Positions 1 to 9,310 of a stretch of DNA of 64,000 nt are shown here, in pieces (within the stretch, counting starts at the first letter, position 1; each line of letters opens with the position of its first letter). The notes beneath the pieces are model-generated. The model had not been told where the DNA came from, searched no databases, and worked only from the letters and a program-made list of their open reading frames with translations. The position numbers and the translations under genes were made by a program. The stretch is from assembly GCA_001683735.1 (NCBI GenBank), contig LUGG01000006.1, forward strand, positions 1,674,001 to 1,738,000, in the 5' to 3' direction. The DNA comes from Grifola frondosa (lineage: Eukaryota; Basidiomycota; Agaricomycetes; Polyporales; Grifolaceae).

Positions 1-207
1 TTGATAGCTTCCTCCATCTCATACTTGATCGCCGCCTCCAGTGTTTCGCGCACATCATGGATATCGACGAGAGTCGGATCTGCAACGGGGTACACCAGTC
101 GCAGCAGATTCTCCAAGATCATGCTCGTCTCCGTTACGAGGATCAGGGATCGGCCATTGAGGACGGTCGCATCTGGCTGTGGCGACGTGAATATCGATCG
201 AAAATAA
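1..207 (-). pseudogene. BTB/POZ domain gene, 3' part (split by transposon; runs off the window)
   Basis: The minus strand reads the second half of a BTB/POZ domain of the short type common in Agaricomycetes: FRSIFTSPQPDA, then LILVTETSMILENLLRL, then VYPVADPTLVDIHDVR, then LEAAIKYEMEEAI. These proteins use the domain for dimerisation; their cellular roles are mostly unknown. The frame has no ATG and is entered straight from the transposon end at 210. The missing N-terminal half lies at 8783-8941 on the same strand. Joined across the insertion, the two halves read without a gap (..ASPY + FRS..), so this is one gene cut in two. The C-terminal end lies beyond position 1. Confidence 0.82.
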
Positions 208-209
208 GG
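205..209. repeat. Target-site duplication, left copy (TAAGG)
   Basis: TAAGG directly abuts the left inverted repeat and recurs at 8799-8803 beyond the right one. Removing the element and one TAAGG restores the BTB reading frame. Confidence 0.75.
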
Positions 210-232
210 TATGGAAACAGAGAGTGATATGC
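210..232 (+). repeat. Left terminal inverted repeat
   Basis: Twenty-three bases whose reverse complement is at 8775-8797 with a single A/G mismatch at the twelfth position. A partial direct copy of its inner part (ACAGGGAGTGATATGC) follows at 237-252. Confidence 0.85.
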
Positions 233-236
233 TCTA

Positions 237-252
237 ACAGGGAGTGATATGC
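237..252 (+). repeat. Subterminal direct copy of the inverted-repeat motif
   Basis: ACAGGGAGTGATATGC repeats the inner 16 bases of the terminal repeat in the same orientation, five bases inside it. Interestingly it matches the right-end version (GGG) rather than the adjacent left-end version (GAG). Subterminal repeats are commonly transposase binding sites; that role is inferred here. Confidence 0.6.
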
Positions 253-394
253 AACAAACAAAGGAGCCGGCATGTGATGCCGATTGGGTAGGACCCCAAG
301 AATCCTCTCTCTGCCACCTTCCCTAATTTCTCTGCCTCCACAACATGGGCTCTGCGAGCACCACCGCTTTCTTTCTATGTCTAGCATTGGGCCT

Positions 395-699
395 GATCTG
401 CGCCTGATGACGACTCACCTTCTTTGTCTGCGCCTTCATCTTCGCCGTTTCCTTGATGCGCGCGTGTCAAAGTGTCTAATCGAACCACGGTCGCCTCCAA
501 CCGTGAGCACTGCACCATTCCACTGCATCGCCGTTGCGTCCTTGACCGTCCAGCTAGCGGTCGTTTTCTTGACGGAAACATCCCATAGCTGGATGTGGCC
601 CTTCGCCGTGCACAGTGCCACAACGTTCGGATACTCGCGCCCACCGCACCACAGCAAGTAAAGACGACGAGGTTGTGGACAGACGAACTCACGGGCCAT
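395..699 (-). pseudogene. Cdc20/Fizzy-like WD40 gene fragment
   Basis: The minus strand encodes one to two WD40 blades with the features of Cdc20-family APC/C activators: ALCTAKGHIQLWDV, then AMQWNGAVLTVGGDRGSIRH, then HFDTR. Near 459 the frame shifts, and the family continues in another frame as IKETAKMKAQTKKVSRHQAQ. No N-terminal C-box region, no remaining blades and no plausible start are present, so only about 100 codons survive. It sits just inside the left end of the transposon, as expected for a captured host segment. Cdc20 proteins recruit substrates to the anaphase-promoting complex; this fragment should not do so. Confidence 0.7.
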
Positions 700-1531
700 A
701 CGCCGGCTGTGGCATCTGTATCCGGCACTGAAAAATCTATGGTCTGCTTTCCGGCGTGCATCTGGTGATGGACAGAGGTTTCGAGAAAGTGGGGCCGGCG
801 CGGCGAAGCTCCTGTAGCGAGCTGGCCGATGTGCTGCGGATCAGTGCTAAGCCGTCCTGCAATGCAACATTGGTTTCCGAGGGAGGCTTAGACAGCAGAG
901 GTGGCGAGGAGTACAGAGAAAGAAGGATGAAGATGTGCTGAGGAGGTGCGGGCGGCGCTGTGGCCCGTCGAGCAAGAGGCTCACTTCGTGCTGCACAGAG
1001 CCCTCCGCCAAAAACTGTTGAGCATAATACATAATGATTGACGCGATTTCATAGGTACGATTAACTCACTGCTTCCCGGCAAATCGAAGTCATCTAGTAC
1101 TTTTGAACAGATAGAAGATCTACGACGTTGTTTGTGTTCAGTCTCATCTTCAATTATTGATGAAACTCTTTTGCGGGTCTGTCTTCAAGTCAGTGTGCTC
1201 TCCCCACTTCTATCTCATTCTGTACTGATCTAGCTTGTTCTCGGATGGACTTCGCATGGCTATAAAAGCTCGCGAACGTTCGTCCGCCTCCGCAGCTGCT
1301 TATTTCCTACCTTGACCACCTACTTCTCGGACTGCGCATATGCGCGATCGCACGCTCGCCGCTGCACTCCTTGACATCCGGATATATGTATGCGGTGCGC
1401 TCGACGTTCACCACGCCTTCCAGAGTCTTGCTCAACTCAATCATTGTGTTTGCACTGATTTCATGCTGTAAGACTGAGAACAGATCATCGAAAGTTGCGA
1501 AGTGTATTGTATGAAATACATTCATCAATAA
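700..1531. other. Transposon interior without a recognised gene
   Basis: Only short frames occur. A TATAAAAG motif at about 1261 precedes a 43-codon plus-strand frame starting at 1339, but nothing in that peptide looks like a known family. The stretch separates the Cdc20-like fragment from the 3' end of the transposase. Confidence 0.5.
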
Positions 1532-3330
1532 CTACTCTATTTCACTCGTATCCTCGCGCTCGACATCAACTTGTGTGAAATCTGCAAAAATTCGCACATC
1601 TTCATCATCATCTGGTCCTTCAAGTTCGATGTCTGAAAAATCTGCAAAAATGCGAACATCCGATTGAGCTGCTCCCGGAAAGGTCGGTGGGTCCTCTAAG
1701 CCGCCAGCATACACGATGTTTTGAGGTCCTGCTCCTTCCTCACCATGTCGAAGAGCACGTAGGTTAGGCAGTTCTGGTACTTCTTCTTCTTCGTAGCCAC
1801 CCTGTGTTTGAATTGATGCAGAGAAATCTGGCACTTGAGGAAGCTGCCGAAAGGCGGCAAGAAGAGAAACGTAGACAGTCCAAAAGCTGTCTGAATTGAC
1901 CGCAGGATTTCCCAACATGGAGTATAGTTTGTCGGCCAGTGTTCCGAATTCTGGCGGCACAAGGTGAAAGACAGGATGGTCACGAGGTGCCCATTTGGCC
2001 TCCGCATCGTCGAAAATTTCTGGGGACACTAGGACCTAGTGTACATAACATGTCATTTCCACAACCAGGTCCGTAAACTGTAGCTTCTAACCTTAAAATC
2101 CGTTGTATTGAACCTCTCTGGTTTGGCTGTGATTACATCAGGAATTCCATGCGGTAAGATTTTGTTCTTGTCTGCACGCCGTTGGCTGCCGTTGAACTGT
2201 TTCATGTATGCATCGAGCTCTGCTTGCAGCCAAGGAATTGCAAGCCAAAGAAAGACAAGTCTATGTATTGTGAGCATCCCGAATGCCTTTATAAATGATG
2301 AACATACTTTTCCAGAGGATTGGCTGGGTCATATAACCCGTTGAGACGACCGTGTTCCAAGATATTCTCAAACCCTGGACTCCATTTACGGCGCAATTGG
2401 GACCACATGATTTCGGGTTTAATATTACTTTTATGTCGCATCCAGCGATGTTGAAGGGTATCTGCCAACGATGGATCAAGCCGGTGGCGGATCTCCGTGT
2501 GACAATTTGCAACACCGAAATTTTCTGTACCAGGGTCACTTTGGGTAACGAGAGGGATGCCTATGGTTTCCACCATGTGAGTAAGAGTTATCGAAATTAT
2601 CTTAGGCCGAGAATGCCACTTGCCACCAGTAGCTCGTGCAGCTTCAAGGTAGTAACTCGTAACCAGACTAGAGTGACGATTGGTCCACCATATTTTCAAC
2701 CACAATGTCCGTCCGGCACCCGGTTCATATCCGAGGTGCAAGAATAGTCCGAATCGCCTCCACTTGTCATGCTGGTCCATGCACCACATGTCGTTAACTC
2801 CGGCTGTCCAGAACAGCTTTCTCTTGAAGCGCTTGGCTTTGCGACTTTCCACTGCCTCGGGTTCTACTAACTTGAAATAGGTGAAGAGAAGCTGTCTACG
2901 CATGTGAAGATATCGGTTCGCACGTTCAATAATTATTTACAATATTGGACTAGTATCACTCACTCGGGTACTCGCATCTGATAGTGCTGTCTCAGATGTA
3001 CCACATTTGTCTCGCCCCCATATTCGGAAATCTCCTACGAACCTCCTGGACCACCATGTGTATGGTTTCGGTTGTGTGCTTTTGCTGACGGGTACCCTTG
3101 AGATTCCATTTCGAGCGCAATTTCCGAAGGGAGGGCACACTGCAAACATCAGCGGTAAGTTAAGAAACTCATTTGTATCAATGAAAGACATGCCTTAAGC
3201 CATATTTCGTCATATCAATATGATCTACAACATGACCGACAATCTGTTTGTCATTAAAGCCAAGATCCCAGTAGTATTCAACCCAAGGACGAAGTTCTTC
3301 ATCAGGAGCTGCAATCAAATTGTATGATTG
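1532..3330 (-). pseudogene. Integrase-type (rve-like) DDE transposase, damaged
   Basis: Read on the minus strand from 3330. An N-terminal helix-turn-helix part (LRPWVEYYWDLGFNDKQIVG, then RKLRSKWNLKGTRQQKHT) leads to an integrase core. Core motifs are MDQHDKWRRFGL with the first Asp, VTQSDPGTENFG with the second Asp, then IRHRLDPSL and LQHRWMRHKSNIKPEI. The C-terminal module (FHLVPPEFGTLADKLYSM..NSDSFWTVY) is typical of a large basidiomycete family of integrase-core transposases. Introns are recognisable, for example between PANPLEK and LVFLWLAIPWLQ. A one-base loss near 3003 creates a TGA at 2992-2994; the next frame restores HLRQHYQMRVP. No clear start codon was found. Family assignment is firm; activity is doubtful. 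Confidence 0.8.
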
Positions 3331-3774
3331 TACGGTAAGTCATTGTCAGATATACTTGTGTCAGATAATACCTAAGGGCTTATACTGGTTGGGCATATAG
3401 GTGAACAATGGCAAATGCTGATAGTGCAAATGCTGATTGCACAGATGCTGATAGCGTGAAATGAGCAGACGGTCAGCCACGGACTTTGAGCCATGGCCCG
3501 TTTCGAGATTCATGCTCATTAATTATTCAATTTCAGAAGCGACAGCCTAGTAACTGAGTCTCAGTCCGAATTATGGTAAATCTTCAACTTTTATATTGTT
3601 ATTATATAGTCTAATGATCAAATTATAATGTCACAGTGCCGGTTGAGTGGCTTGTGGCTTAGCAGAGTGTTCCCTGTCGAGCACCACCAACAAATACTTA
3701 TAAATAAAATCAGCCGTCAAACTGGTGCGATTCAATCTTTTTTGAAGATTGATATCTTCTTCAGGCTCTTGACT
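3331..3774. other. Spacer between transposase and alpha-kinase, with a short tandem motif
   Basis: No gene recognised. About 3412-3457 repeats the phrase ATGCTGAT/GCAAATGCTGATAG three to four times imperfectly. The two flanking genes are divergent, so this stretch should hold both promoters. Confidence 0.45.
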
Positions 3775-6533
3775 ATGTCTTCGGAGACTCCAACTAGCGG
3801 TGCTTATGCTGCTGATTTCTCTGAGCTGGATCCTAACAAACCAGTCATCTGCGAGCGTCCAAACTGTCCTGTCCGAAGATATCCTCCGTTGACAAAATTG
3901 GAGTATATACACTGTAATGATGGCAACGAGGAAGGTCGATACGTGTGCTCAAGGTGCTACAACCACTATATGGACAAACAAGGCACTCGGCGTCGAGGTA
4001 CTCTCACATTCACCCAAAAATGTAGTTAACATAACCATATCTAGACGAACTGCCATCGGTCAGCCGCCCGCAGCCTACAACCATTTCAAGAGACAATAAT
4101 GTTCACGAAACTCAAGTTCGCAAACAGATTGCACAAGCGCAGCGAGGGGTAAGCTTTCCAAGTAAATATTGACATATTTGCAAATATTTACATCATGTCC
4201 ATGAATAGATAGGACTGTCCCAATTCAGGCGGTCGGCACTGCCGCAGTGCTGCCATCTGGTGGTCCAGTGATACGGTTGCCTGGGACGGGGTCACAATCT
4301 ACTAGAAGAGCCATGCTTCCTCCCCCACTTCCTGTTGCTTCTTATCGGGAACCTGCTGGCTATGTTGGATACACGGTCAACCATCTTTTGTATCAGGATC
4401 AACGCCAGCAGATGGCTCAGAGAGCTTACGCCTCAGCCTCGAATTCCAGTGACACAGAGAAAACCATCAAACTCAAGATCTCCTTGATGTTGATGCCGCC
4501 GAGAAAACGACTCAGCAGCTTATAGGGGTGCGTACGCTGCTAGATATACTGTCATGCATTCTTAGTTATTTTATAGGATGTCACCGACACTATCAAGGGA
4601 GTCTCCGTTCATGTTGGTGCTCGAGAACTTAAGACAATCGCATTCAATACTATCAAAGATGCCTGGGCTCGGTTTTCTGATGGCTTTCCTCTTCATGAAG
4701 ATGATTTGATTCTGCGAGATAAGGGCTGGGCTTATATCACTCCAAAGCAGCCTGACCGAGACGTTCTGGAGGAAGAGTTTTGGAAGAAGGATGCAAAAGG
4801 TGTGAAGGTGTTTCAGCGTGGCAAAGGAACTCATATCCAGCTACACATGCCCAATGCGCTCTGGCGTGAGTATGATGTTTATGCTACAAAGCTGGCAGCG
4901 GCGGAGATAGAGCGAGATGCAGCTTACGGAAGGCAAGAGAATGAGGTATGTTCACCCTGGTCAAAGTTCAATATTCTGTTTTTGACGCATTGTCACCTTA
5001 TCTTTCATAGAGGTCATCCGTAGTATCGGCAAAGTTCACGGAAAAACGCCGGGTCGCCAGTGCTCAAAGTACATCCGCGAAGTCCAGTGGTAGCGTTAAC
5101 GATGAAAATGTATGTTCTGACTTAATTTTCTGTTCATATGCCCGCTGTGTTGACTTTAGTCTGATCTTCATAAGTTGAATCTTACTATTCCGCCTACTTC
5201 GATGTCAGTCCCTGGGGAGAGTAGCAAACGTAGTAATAACAGTGTACGTAGCAAGCTTCTCAGTGCTCAATTTTCTGCTTAATATGCTCTTAGCTCAATG
5301 CCTCATACCCGTCAAAGAAAATGCACTTGTCCGCAATGTCAGATTCTCCAGATCAGAATGCCTTGGAAGCCGCTTTACGTGCGCAGAACATTCCGACAGC
5401 ACGAGCGTTAGCTTCTCTTTGTACGTTATCAAATGTTAGACATGGCGTGAAGGCTAAAACATTATTTCAGTCACTACAAATTCCTTCAACGTCCTCGTAC
5501 ATCCAGTCCTCCATTTCACCAGCTTTGATGAACTCTGTGAAGTCAAAGAGGACTTCCGCGAATATTTTTCCCCCGCATTGCTAGCCACAATTTCCCTCGA
5601 GACCTATCAAGATGTTAAACACGGGTCATTCAAGAAAGCGGTTTTCGGAACGTCAGATCGGGTGCTCTTTCGACCACCTGATTCTGCCCTTGACTTGCCG
5701 ACCCTTCGCCTCTGTGCCAAGCAAACATTCTATGTTTCGAAGAACCAGCGCATCCCCCATGATGGACGTAAGCAGGCGAAGAATCTCATTACTGAGGTTC
5801 AATGTCTGGTTTGGGCTCGCGCACTTCTTGACCTTGCCTACGCTTTCGTCGAGAAGGAGATGGAGACTCGTGACATCACACAGTTGCCAGTCCCAGCAGG
5901 CATCGAGCCGATTCCCAAACTGCGTTTCGTTGAAGCCGCGCTCGCTGTAGAGCAAGGAGGGGAACAGTCTGTGTATTTGCTGGAGGAGGTCATTGATACC
6001 AACACCGAGGGCATTTTCAAGAAATATATCAATAATGATTCGCCGGATCCCTTGCATTTCGATGACGCAACTCAGAATCATCGTGCTCAATTCCTATCAT
6101 TCACGCAGCATGTTCAATATGTCACTACCGGCAAGCTTGCGTTCGTTACGGATTATCAAGGTGCGAACTAAGTGATCGGCGGGCTTAGCATCACTTTGAT
6201 AACTAAATTTCTTCTACTAGGTGGCCACAGTATTCTCAGTGATCCTCAGATTGTCACAATTCCGTACGCTCCTTTCTCGCAAAATCAAACTGATGCTGAC
6301 CCCTGGTAAATAGACGAGTTGGCCATGTGTTTGCCTCAGGAAACCTACCTGAAGCTCACCGAAAATTCGAATCAGACCATAATTGCAGCAAGTTTTGCAT
6401 ATTCTTTGACCTCCCGAAGTTCGTTGCACCTAGTACTCACAGCAGGCTGAAAGCTCGCGCCACCGCTATCGCATCGACCTCCAAGTCCGGGTTGGGGAGC
6501 AAACCGATGTCAATTGCTACGACGGCAGCATAA
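3775..6533 (+). CDS. Alpha-kinase family protein with N-terminal cysteine cluster
   Basis: The atypical alpha-kinase fold (eEF2 kinase/myosin-heavy-chain kinase type) is read from the C-terminal 330 codons: GSFKKAVFG with the likely ATP-contacting Lys; LRFVEAALAV; VYLLEEVIDTNTEGIFKKYI; QHVQYVTTGKLAFVTDYQG; LSDPQIVT; FASGNLPEAHRKF; and a zinc-binding HNCSKFC end. The usual GxGNLG appears as ASGNLP. The start at 3775 gives MSSETPTSG and a Cys cluster (CERPNCPVR..HC..CSRC), possibly a zinc ribbon. The middle is a low-complexity linker spread over small exons (for example 4576-4945, 5020-5112). At least eight introns are needed. It lies inside the transposon in opposite orientation to the transposase and appears intact. 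Exon borders are approximate; substrates unknown. Confidence 0.75.
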
Positions 6534-6811
6534 GGAGTAGAGGTCATTACGAAAATCGTAGTACTTGGCTGAAATCAATTCATGTCTTGAGAACAGAACT
6601 GCCTTGATGCGAAGAGAATGAGACAGATATGAGGAGAACATGCTACACATATTATACAGCCATCCATATGAAGAGAGTGAGTCGACAGGAATGTACATTT
6701 TGCGACGGCAAAGGCGGTGCGGCATCACACCGTGGGATGCAAGGGGAAAATGGAGATGCAGAGAGTTCACCGCACCATCTAACACACAACACAAGAAAGA
6801 ATGTGGACAAT

Positions 6812-8486
6812 TCAAGCCGGCAGGTATTTCTCGTTAAGCAGGTGCACCTCGTTGGTGAGCTACGGTCAGTTCAGACTGCGCGCCAGCACCTGGCGAAGAT
6901 GTTCGGAGTCATCAACCGCGCGCTCCTTGCAAGCTTCATCTCCCATCGGAGGAGGTTGTACAACAGCCGCATATTCGGCTGGATCAGCACAGACAGCCGC
7001 CGCGAGCGCACAATTAGGTATGCATCGACGAGCGGCAGCGAGAGGTGTTTGATCACATACGCAATCTGCAAGTCCCATCATCTTCAGTGGTAATCCACAT
7101 GGATCAAAATGAAAGGCTTACAGTGGCAGTCGCACTCTGCGAGATGCCCACGCGACAGTGCACGAGTACCTTCCCGCCTTCAGCGCGTGCCTTTTCGATC
7201 CAGTTGCATATCGGTTCGAGCTGCGGATCGAGCATGTTGATGCCATCGTCGCACACGCCCTTGATGGCGAGTACCTTGATACGATCCTCTCGCTCCTATG
7301 TCCACCGGGGCCTTGGCCTGCAATAAAGTGTGGACCCACAGTGCATGACGTGAAAGCCGGCGCAGAAGGATCGACATTGGACGGAGGCACAAGTGCGCAC
7401 TCGCCCCCCGAGACAACGTGCGTGATCCCCAGTGCGTGCAGCATAAACGCGTTTGAGGCATGGTTCCTGCCACAATTGAAAAACCTTGTCTGAGCGCGCT
7501 ATAAAGGTGAAACGAGGAAAGGCACTCACAAATTGCCCAGGTATAAGAATGCGAGCACCCAGCTCGGATAACTCCCGGATCATTAAACCACACCTGGTGG
7601 TCCCCCGGAGTCGGCCCACGCTGTGGCGGCATAGTTTGTGCCCGAGGACGCCCTGTGCTAAAGCCCGGGACATACCCCAACACATCTGCCTCCGACTCTG
7701 ACCTCGTCCGCGTCGGATGCGCCGTACTCGCCTGCAGCGTGAGGTACGCCTCTGGGAGTGACAGCGTGCGGAGCGACATGAGCATGCTCAGCGCGAGCGC
7801 GGACGACTCCGTGTACCCATCTGCATAGTATAGTATCAATAGCTTCGTGAGGTGCGTGCGCAGCGAAACAGGTGCTGTGGAGTCCGTCGGGCTCGATGTG
7901 AGGGTTGTGGGTGATGAGGAACATGATGATGAGGTGGGGGAAGAAGGCAGGAACGTCGCCGAGGTGGAACGCATGCGAGTGTACGCAGATTGTGGAGATG
8001 CAGAAGAAGGAAAGAACGGCATGGGGGATGAGCTTGGCAGTGGGAGAGAGCTGGGGTGGATTCCTGATGTGGACTCCCACCGTACGCGTGCGGACATCCC
8101 GTCCGATGACCTGGAAGGTAAGGATGGTGGCGCCAGCTGCGATCGTACATGAGTGGCGGTCAGGACAGGGGTTGGATGAACTTCTCGAGGAACAACAGAA
8201 ACGGGAAGAGAGTGTTGAGGGTGGACGCCGGCGAGCTGGGTAACGGGAGGTGCACGACGTACGTAGCATTCAGGGGCGAGCGGGGAGGTATCGCGTGCTT
8301 CATCGTCTCCGGGTGGTCGTCCATCTCTGCAACACACTTCTCCACCCACCGCCTGTCGAGAATCTGCATGTGCTCCTCCGCCGCACGCAGGTGTGCGGAT
8401 GTCAGGAAAGATGCATAGTTGTGGCATTCGATGCAGATGTCATGCCCGAGCTCCTGTGTAAAGTCGTTGACCCGGCAAGCGAGGAT
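6812..8486 (-). pseudogene. PPS1: PPS1-type dual-specificity phosphatase, 5'-truncated and inactivated
   Basis: Recognised from conserved blocks in family order: FTQELGHDICIECHNYA, LILYYADGYTESSALALSM, SLPEAYLTLQ, GDHQVWFNDP, PSWVLAFLYLGN, ASNAFMLHALGITHVVS, LAIKGVCDDGIN, GGKVLVHCRVGIS, DAYLIVRSRRLSVLIQPNM, and the tail NEVHLLNEKYLP. PPS1 is a dual-specificity protein phosphatase. Lesions: the N-terminal half is absent (a TGA directly precedes ILACR at 8486); frameshifts lie near 8175 and 7590; the catalytic HCxxxxxR loop has Gln for Arg (codon 7138-7140); and two nonsense codons interrupt the tail (6866-6868 and 6860-6862). Two ordinary introns remain, so it was copied as DNA, not from mRNA. 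It lies next to the right transposon end, consistent with capture. Confidence 0.82.
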
Positions 8487-8774
8487 TCAGAGCCCATGAC
8501 TCACAAATTATGAATCTCTTCATGTTTGGATTTTTAAATGGATGCTGAGCAAAGTGCAGTCTAGAGAGCAGGGTGCAACAGCTTCTCGTGGCGTATAACG
8601 ATCGGCTTAAGCCAGGTCATCGCCCGCAACACGACTGGTGCTGGGTACCGGGAGCTAAGGGAACAGGGTATGCGAGTACTTAGGGGAGCTCAAGCTCAGT
8701 GACTTAGGACCTGGGGATTTTCGGGGTCTCGGTGGATGCCGCGCGGCACAACCAAACAATCCGCCACAATTCGA

Positions 8775-8797
8775 GCATATCACTCCCTGTTTCCATA
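8775..8797 (-). repeat. Right terminal inverted repeat
   Basis: Reverse complement of the left repeat at 210-232 with one mismatch. One extra G (8798) separates it from the TAAGG target duplication at 8799-8803. Confidence 0.85.
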
Positions 8798-8941
8798 GTA
8801 AGGAGACGCAACGCTTAAGACGTGGCTGTGCACTAGGAAGTCGATATTGTCGTCGGAGCGAAGGACGATATTCGCATCAGGGTATGTAAATGGATGGCTG
8901 TGGAATTGAGAAGAAAATGACGAAGTCCTACTGCCTGACAT
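8783..8941 (-). pseudogene. BTB/POZ domain gene, 5' part (interrupted by transposon)
   Basis: ATG at 8941 opens a frame MSGSRTSSFSSQFHSHPF, followed by the first half of a BTB fold: YPDANIVLRSDDNIDFLVHS and HVLSVASPY. The frame then enters the transposon repeat and stops after five foreign codons (YGNRE, TGA at 8780-8782), giving a predicted 53-residue truncated product. The remainder of the domain is at 1-207. The host gene should be a null unless the insertion is polymorphic. Confidence 0.82.
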
Positions 8942-9310
8942 ACCAGACAGGTGGCGTTGAACACAGAGGTGAGGCGAGAGGCAAGCTGGGGGGGGGAAGG
9001 AGATTAGAGTTCTGTAGGATGGAAGACCGGTGGCTAGTTACTGCGGCGTTCCTAACAACACTTCGAATTTGATCTCCCGAGCGCCCCCATGAGCAAGATC
9101 ATTCAGTTTCTTTTGCCCCAAGAATTTCCCCTGAAACTGATTAGTTGTCGGTATATTGAAGAGGTCGAAAAGCTATGTATTGGCGTCTCCCGGAAAAGGC
9201 TATAGAAGCACGAACTGATATAGAACTTTACGGTCGTCACATTCGCATCTTACAAGCTCGACGCATTTTCAATTTAACCTGTAAGACAGCCAATACACAG
9301 TTCTTCTTCT
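8942..9310. other. Upstream region of the BTB gene / 3' flank of the oxidoreductase
   Basis: No reading frame with recognisable content. It contains a G-run at about 8990 and should hold the BTB promoter, since both neighbouring genes read leftward. Confidence 0.4.

Larger units (their letters stand above)
210..8797. mobile_element. 8.6-kb DNA transposon with terminal inverted repeats, carrying transposase and host-gene cargo
   Basis: Position 210 starts with TATGGAAACAGAGAGTGATA; the reverse complement of 8775-8797 matches it at 22 of 23 positions. TAAGG flanks both ends (205-209 and 8799-8803, the latter after one extra G at 8798), as expected for a 5- to 6-bp target duplication. The flanks are two halves of one BTB gene that rejoin in frame, which independently fixes the ends. 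Inside are an integrase-type DDE transposase (minus), an alpha-kinase gene (plus), and decayed fragments of a Cdc20-like gene and PPS1 (both minus) next to the two ends. A 5- to 6-bp duplication is what retroviral-type integrase folds usually make. That the transposase inside mobilised this unit is inference. Confidence 0.85.

Noticed and set aside
1339..1470. A 43-codon peptide downstream of a TATAAAAG motif inside the transposon
   Set aside because: No similarity to anything recognised and no supporting codon bias; kept only as a remark in the spacer entry.
7180..8427. A 415-codon open frame on the minus strand that could be called one protein
   Set aside because: Only its middle part (STAPVSLRTHLTKLLILYY and nearby) is PPS1. 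The flanking conserved blocks lie in other frames, so the long frame is an accident of frameshifts in G+C-rich sequence.
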